The translations under genes were made by a program, and so were the position numbers. This document shows positions 7,428-9,343 of a stretch of DNA of 9,343 bases, piece after piece. Under the pieces are notes generated by a model. That model was not told the DNA's origin. It did not search any database and worked only from the letters and a program-made list of their open reading frames with translations. Each line of letters opens with the position of its first letter. The stretch's first letter is position 1. Origin of the DNA: Candidatus Parcubacteria bacterium (lineage in GTDB: Bacteria; Patescibacteriota; Minisyncoccia; Phycocordibacterales; GCA-2747955); contig JALVSO010000067.1 of NCBI GenBank assembly GCA_027024305.1, positions 1-9,343 of the forward strand, read 5' to 3'.

Positions 7428-7462
7428 AGGAGCAGGAAAAAGCTTCGCTTTTTCCTGCTCCT
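7428..7462 (-). terminator. 16-bp perfect hairpin: cupin terminator and/or dnaK attenuator
   Basis: Bases 7428-7443 pair perfectly with 7447-7462 around a 3-base loop. On the minus strand the stem is followed by TTCTGTTTTTC, a moderate U-tract. It lies about 70 bases past the cupin stop and fits as its intrinsic terminator. It also lies directly against the dnaK -10 box, so dnaK transcripts starting near 7456 would still contain its inner part of roughly nine to ten base pairs. Confidence 0.75.
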
Positions 7463-7492
7463 ATTCTATCACAAATACTTTATTCCGGTCAA
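7463..7492 (-). promoter_or_regulatory. Promoter of dnaK
   Basis: On the minus strand TTGACC (7487-7492) and TAGAAT (7463-7468) are separated by 18 bases, a good housekeeping-type promoter. Its predicted start near 7456 falls within the adjoining hairpin and gives a leader of about 125 bases before dnaK. I see no inverted repeat of CIRCE type, so heat-shock control by HrcA is not supported. Confidence 0.7.
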
Positions 7493-7531
7493 ATTATCAA
7501 GCCAAAAATGAGCTAATCATCCTTTTAAAGA

Positions 7532-7912
7532 TTATCCATGATGTTCTTTTTCATACTCCAATGCCTCGTTCTTATCCTTATGAACAACCCCATCCGGGTG
7601 CTCCGGAGGAGTGTAGATTGTGTAGAGCTTCAACGGCTCCTCCCCCACATTGATGATATTATGTTCGGTGCCGGCCGGAATAACAATGGCAAAATCATCC
7701 TCCACTCTTGTACTCTGACCGTCCAAAATTACTTCTGCCCGGCCCTGCTCAATTCTGATAAACTGATCATGTTCTTCATGGACCTCCATGCCTATATCCT
7801 CTCCCACTTCAATGGACATAACCACCAATTGCGACCTCTCCGTAGTATTTAAGACTTTTCTAAAATTATTATTTTCCAAAGTCTCCCTCTCGATATTTCC
7901 TATGTATTTCAT
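7532..7912 (-). CDS. Single-domain cupin protein
   Basis: The 126-residue product is one small beta-barrel cupin domain. Cupin motif 1 is around residues 37-57 (GEDIGMEVHEEHDQFIRIEQG) and motif 2 around 77-90 (VIPAGTEHNIINVG). His45, His48 and His84 are candidate metal ligands. The C-terminal half (LKLYTIYTPPEHPDGVVH) is typical of a widespread family of small cupins with no firmly assigned substrate, so no reaction can be named. There is no signal peptide, so it is cytoplasmic. It stands alone between two terminators. No Shine-Dalgarno site precedes the ATG; a TATTAT -10-like box lies about 25 bases upstream. It stops at TAA and has no tryptophan. Confidence 0.9.
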   Translation of the reverse strand: MKYIGNIERETLENNNFRKVLNTTERSQLVVMSIEVGEDIGMEVHEEHDQFIRIEQGRAEVILDGQSTRVEDDFAIVIPAGTEHNIINVGEEPLKLYTIYTPPEHPDGVVHKDKNEALEYEKEHHG

Positions 7913-7964
7913 ATTTTATTTTTATTTTAAACTGATAATATTTTCTACTACCTTAATTTAACAT

Positions 7965-7995
7965 AAAAAAACAAGCTTGAAAAGCTTGTTTTTTT
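7965..7995 (-). terminator. Terminator of the hpf-FKBP-membrane protein operon
   Basis: A 14-bp perfect stem (7965-7978 with 7982-7995) with a 3-base loop combines AAGCTT arms with seven A on one side and seven T on the other. On the minus strand it follows the small membrane protein gene by about 40 bases and ends in a U-run. The symmetry would let it work in both directions, but no plus-strand gene ends here. Confidence 0.85.
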
Positions 7996-8036
7996 ATCAT
8001 ATAACCTTCGCTTTTTTCTCTTAACCAGAAAATGTT

Positions 8037-8483
8037 TTATTTTGTTACATATCTGGATTCAATATCACGCCCCAATTCGTTGTATTTTTCCTCAAAGTCA
8101 GCCATTTTAGAGGGATCAATATAGGGAGCCAGCTGATTTTTTATTGCTTCTCTTATTTCAGCCACTTTAATAAAGGCGGCTCCCATGTCAGCATCACTCT
8201 TTTCAAACTCCCCGGCCAAGATTTGTTCAATTTCGGCCAATTTTTCCTCTCTGGTTCTTAAAATTTCTTTTAGAGCACTTCTTTCTTCCTCGCTTAAGTT
8301 TTTTCTAATATATTTTGTGAAAGGATCAAATTCCACTTTTCTAATCTCATTCTCTGAGGCCTTTTCCAGGCTTTCGTTGGTGCTTTGATTTAAATAATTA
8401 TTAAAACTCTCTGAGGTGTATAGGAAGTACAAGCCCAGAACGATTAAAACAAATACTATTATTGTTGCTATTGTAGTTTTCAT
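8037..8483 (-). CDS. Small membrane-anchored coiled-coil protein, hypothetical
   Basis: I do not recognise a named family. From the ATG at 8483 the product is 148 residues, beginning with one hydrophobic membrane segment (about residues 4-22, TTIATIIVFVLIVLGLYFL) that also suits an uncleaved signal anchor. The rest is outside the membrane and mostly helical and charged (NLSEEERSALKEILRTREEK and following). It is loosely reminiscent of Spy/CpxP-like helical periplasmic proteins, but this is weak. A longer reading from 8522 would overlap the FKBP gene end and put a basic tail before the membrane segment; I prefer 8483. It follows the FKBP gene by 22 bases in the same operon, which hints at a role with envelope protein folding. 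It stops at TAA. Confidence 0.8.
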   Translation of the reverse strand: MKTTIATIIVFVLIVLGLYFLYTSESFNNYLNQSTNESLEKASENEIRKVEFDPFTKYIRKNLSEEERSALKEILRTREEKLAEIEQILAGEFEKSDADMGAAFIKVAEIREAIKNQLAPYIDPSKMADFEEKYNELGRDIESRYVTK

Positions 8484-8505
8484 ATTATTATATAATTTTA
8501 ATTTT

Positions 8506-9039
8506 TTAGTTTTTAATATCAAATAACTCCACCGTAAAGATTAAAGTGGAATTGGCGGGAATTCCCGGTAGGGCGTGATCACCATAGGCCAGGTTTGGAG
8601 GAATGATGAACTTGAACTTTGAGCCAACCGGCATCAATTGCAATCCCTCCGTCCATCCGGCAATAACCTGATTTAAAGGGAAAGATATTTTTTCTCCCCG
8701 CGCATAGGAAGAGTCAAAAATTGTTCCGTCCTCCAAAGTCCCTTCATAGTGAACTTCCACCGTATCACATCTTTCTTCATTGCAGATCGGTTTTGGACCA
8801 TTTCCCAACTTTATAATTTCATAGCTTAAGCCGCTATCGGTTTTATAAATTTTATTTTTTTCCATTTTATTTTCCACTTTTTCTTTTGTCTCAACGACCC
8901 CGCTTTCCTTTATAACTTTTTTTACATTTTCCTTATTTAAATCTCCTTCTTTATAGGCCATTAAATATAGGAAAATAATCAGAACAACTACGGGAATGAT
9001 ATAGATAAAATCTTTTCCTTTATTAATTTCAAGAGACAT
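8506..9039 (-). CDS. Membrane-anchored FKBP-type peptidyl-prolyl cis-trans isomerase
   Basis: FKBPs speed cis-trans isomerisation of Xaa-Pro bonds during folding. The 177-residue product has an N-terminal membrane anchor (about 11-28), a Lys/Glu-rich spacer (29-65) and one FKBP domain (about 66-177). Expected active-site residues are present: Y98 in VEVHYEGTL, F108-D109 in GTIFDSS, V125-I126, W129 in GWTEGLQLM, Y152 in LAYGD and I160 in GIPANSTL. The domain most likely faces the outside of the membrane. Unusually, the loop before VEVHY contains two cysteines (C86 and C91, PICNEERCD) where related proteins usually have a short Gly-Asp turn; a disulfide is possible. The gene starts one base after the hpf stop, so the two are probably co-transcribed. 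Its single tryptophan is TGG, and it stops at TAA. Confidence 0.95.
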   Translation of the reverse strand: MSLEINKGKDFIYIIPVVVLIIFLYLMAYKEGDLNKENVKKVIKESGVVETKEKVENKMEKNKIYKTDSGLSYEIIKLGNGPKPICNEERCDTVEVHYEGTLEDGTIFDSSYARGEKISFPLNQVIAGWTEGLQLMPVGSKFKFIIPPNLAYGDHALPGIPANSTLIFTVELFDIKN

Positions 9040-9040
9040 T

Positions 9041-9343
9041 TTATTTTTTTATTTTTCTTAAAAAGTCCTTAATAATCTTACCTCCCTTTTTTCTCAGAGA
9101 TATTTTTTTATCCTTGTGCCTTCTGATTTTTTTTGACAATTCATCTTTCAAACCATCAATGGCCTCGGTTAAACTTTCCGCTTCAAACCTGGCCCCGTAA
9201 TTTTTCTTCGGACTCCTTATCTTGGCTTCGGCAAAATAAATCTTACCGTGTCTATGATGGTTGTTATCTTTACCCAACCTTAAATCACAAAAAGTCTCCG
9301 ATTCATTTTTTAAAAGCTTTTCCAATAATTTAATTCTTTCTTC
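9041..9343 (-). CDS. hpf: Ribosome hibernation promoting factor (HPF/RaiA-like), 5' end outside the window
   Basis: HPF/RaiA proteins bind the 30S decoding region and silence ribosomes under stress. About 100 C-terminal residues are visible, and the frame stays open to the window edge. The start is therefore missing; the TTG at 9323-9325 is not a convincing start because conserved-looking sequence (ERIKLLEKLL) lies across it. Supporting motifs are the central HHRHGKIYFAEAKI, then ARFEAESLTEAIDGLKDEL, matching the beta-strand and last helix of the S30AE domain. The tail is highly basic (RRHKDKK and onwards) with no long-form C-terminal dimerisation domain, so it is a short type. It is followed after one base by the FKBP gene. 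It stops at TAA. Confidence 0.88.
   Translation of the reverse strand, partial: EERIKLLEKLLKNESETFCDLRLGKDNNHHRHGKIYFAEAKIRSPKKNYGARFEAESLTEAIDGLKDELSKKIRRHKDKKISLRKKGGKIIKDFLRKIKK

Noticed and set aside
7330..7531. CIRCE/HrcA operator upstream of dnaK
   Set aside because: No TTAGCACTC-type inverted repeat with a nine-base spacer is present; the inverted repeats seen have other sequences.
8484..8522. Upstream start at 8522 for the small membrane protein
   Set aside because: It overlaps the end of the FKBP gene and adds a non-conserved-looking tail before the membrane segment; the ATG at 8483 gives a normal signal anchor.
9041..9325. HPF gene starting at the TTG at 9323-9325
   Set aside because: The frame continues open to the window edge with family-like sequence, and the normal N-terminal half of the domain would be missing.

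Overview
The window reads as a piece of a small, A+T-rich bacterial chromosome, most likely from the Candidate Phyla Radiation (Patescibacteria), Parcubacteria-like. This is inferred from the Parcubacteria-style divergent TruB, the compact mreB-mreC-truB cluster, several short single-membrane-segment proteins and the general scarcity of Shine-Dalgarno sites. No 16S rRNA or other marker is present, so the lineage is not proven.

Layout. Plus strand: a 68-residue hypothetical protein with its own promoter and terminator (57-406); a cell-shape and RNA-modification cluster mreB-mreC-truB (443-3272); and a secreted wall-associated protein with cadherin-like and peptidoglycan-binding domains (3411-5288). 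A convergent terminator (5381-5410) separates these from the minus-strand genes. Reading in their own direction, those are a ribosome hibernation factor cut by the window edge (hpf/raiA-like), a membrane-anchored FKBP peptidyl-prolyl isomerase and a small membrane-anchored coiled-coil protein, ending at a terminator at 7965-7995; then a single cupin gene; then dnaK with an elaborate 5' leader. No gene-free stretch exceeds 300 bases. No tRNA, rRNA, CRISPR array or insertion sequence was seen.

The main result is that UGA appears to be a sense codon, best read as tryptophan. truB is interrupted only by three in-frame UGA codons, and its conserved N-terminal, central and C-terminal motifs all lie in one frame across them. 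The secreted protein is interrupted by one UGA exactly where the peptidoglycan-binding domain normally has an aromatic residue, and the domain continues after it. The first small gene ends in UGA followed at once by UAG. All other genes whose ends are visible stop at UAA or UAG, and none uses UGA. The known CPR recoding (UGA to glycine in Gracilibacteria and Absconditabacteria) fits less well: glycine-rich DnaK, MreB and FKBP contain no UGA at all, and at least three of the four internal UGA positions look like aromatic sites.

Functionally, MreB, MreC and the wall-binding surface protein concern the cell envelope and shape. HPF, FKBP and DnaK concern ribosome protection and protein folding. 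The dnaK leader carries a strong promoter abutting a 16-bp hairpin, a competing alternative hairpin, a possible 15-codon mini-ORF and a cUUCGg hairpin, which together resemble an attenuator or translational switch.
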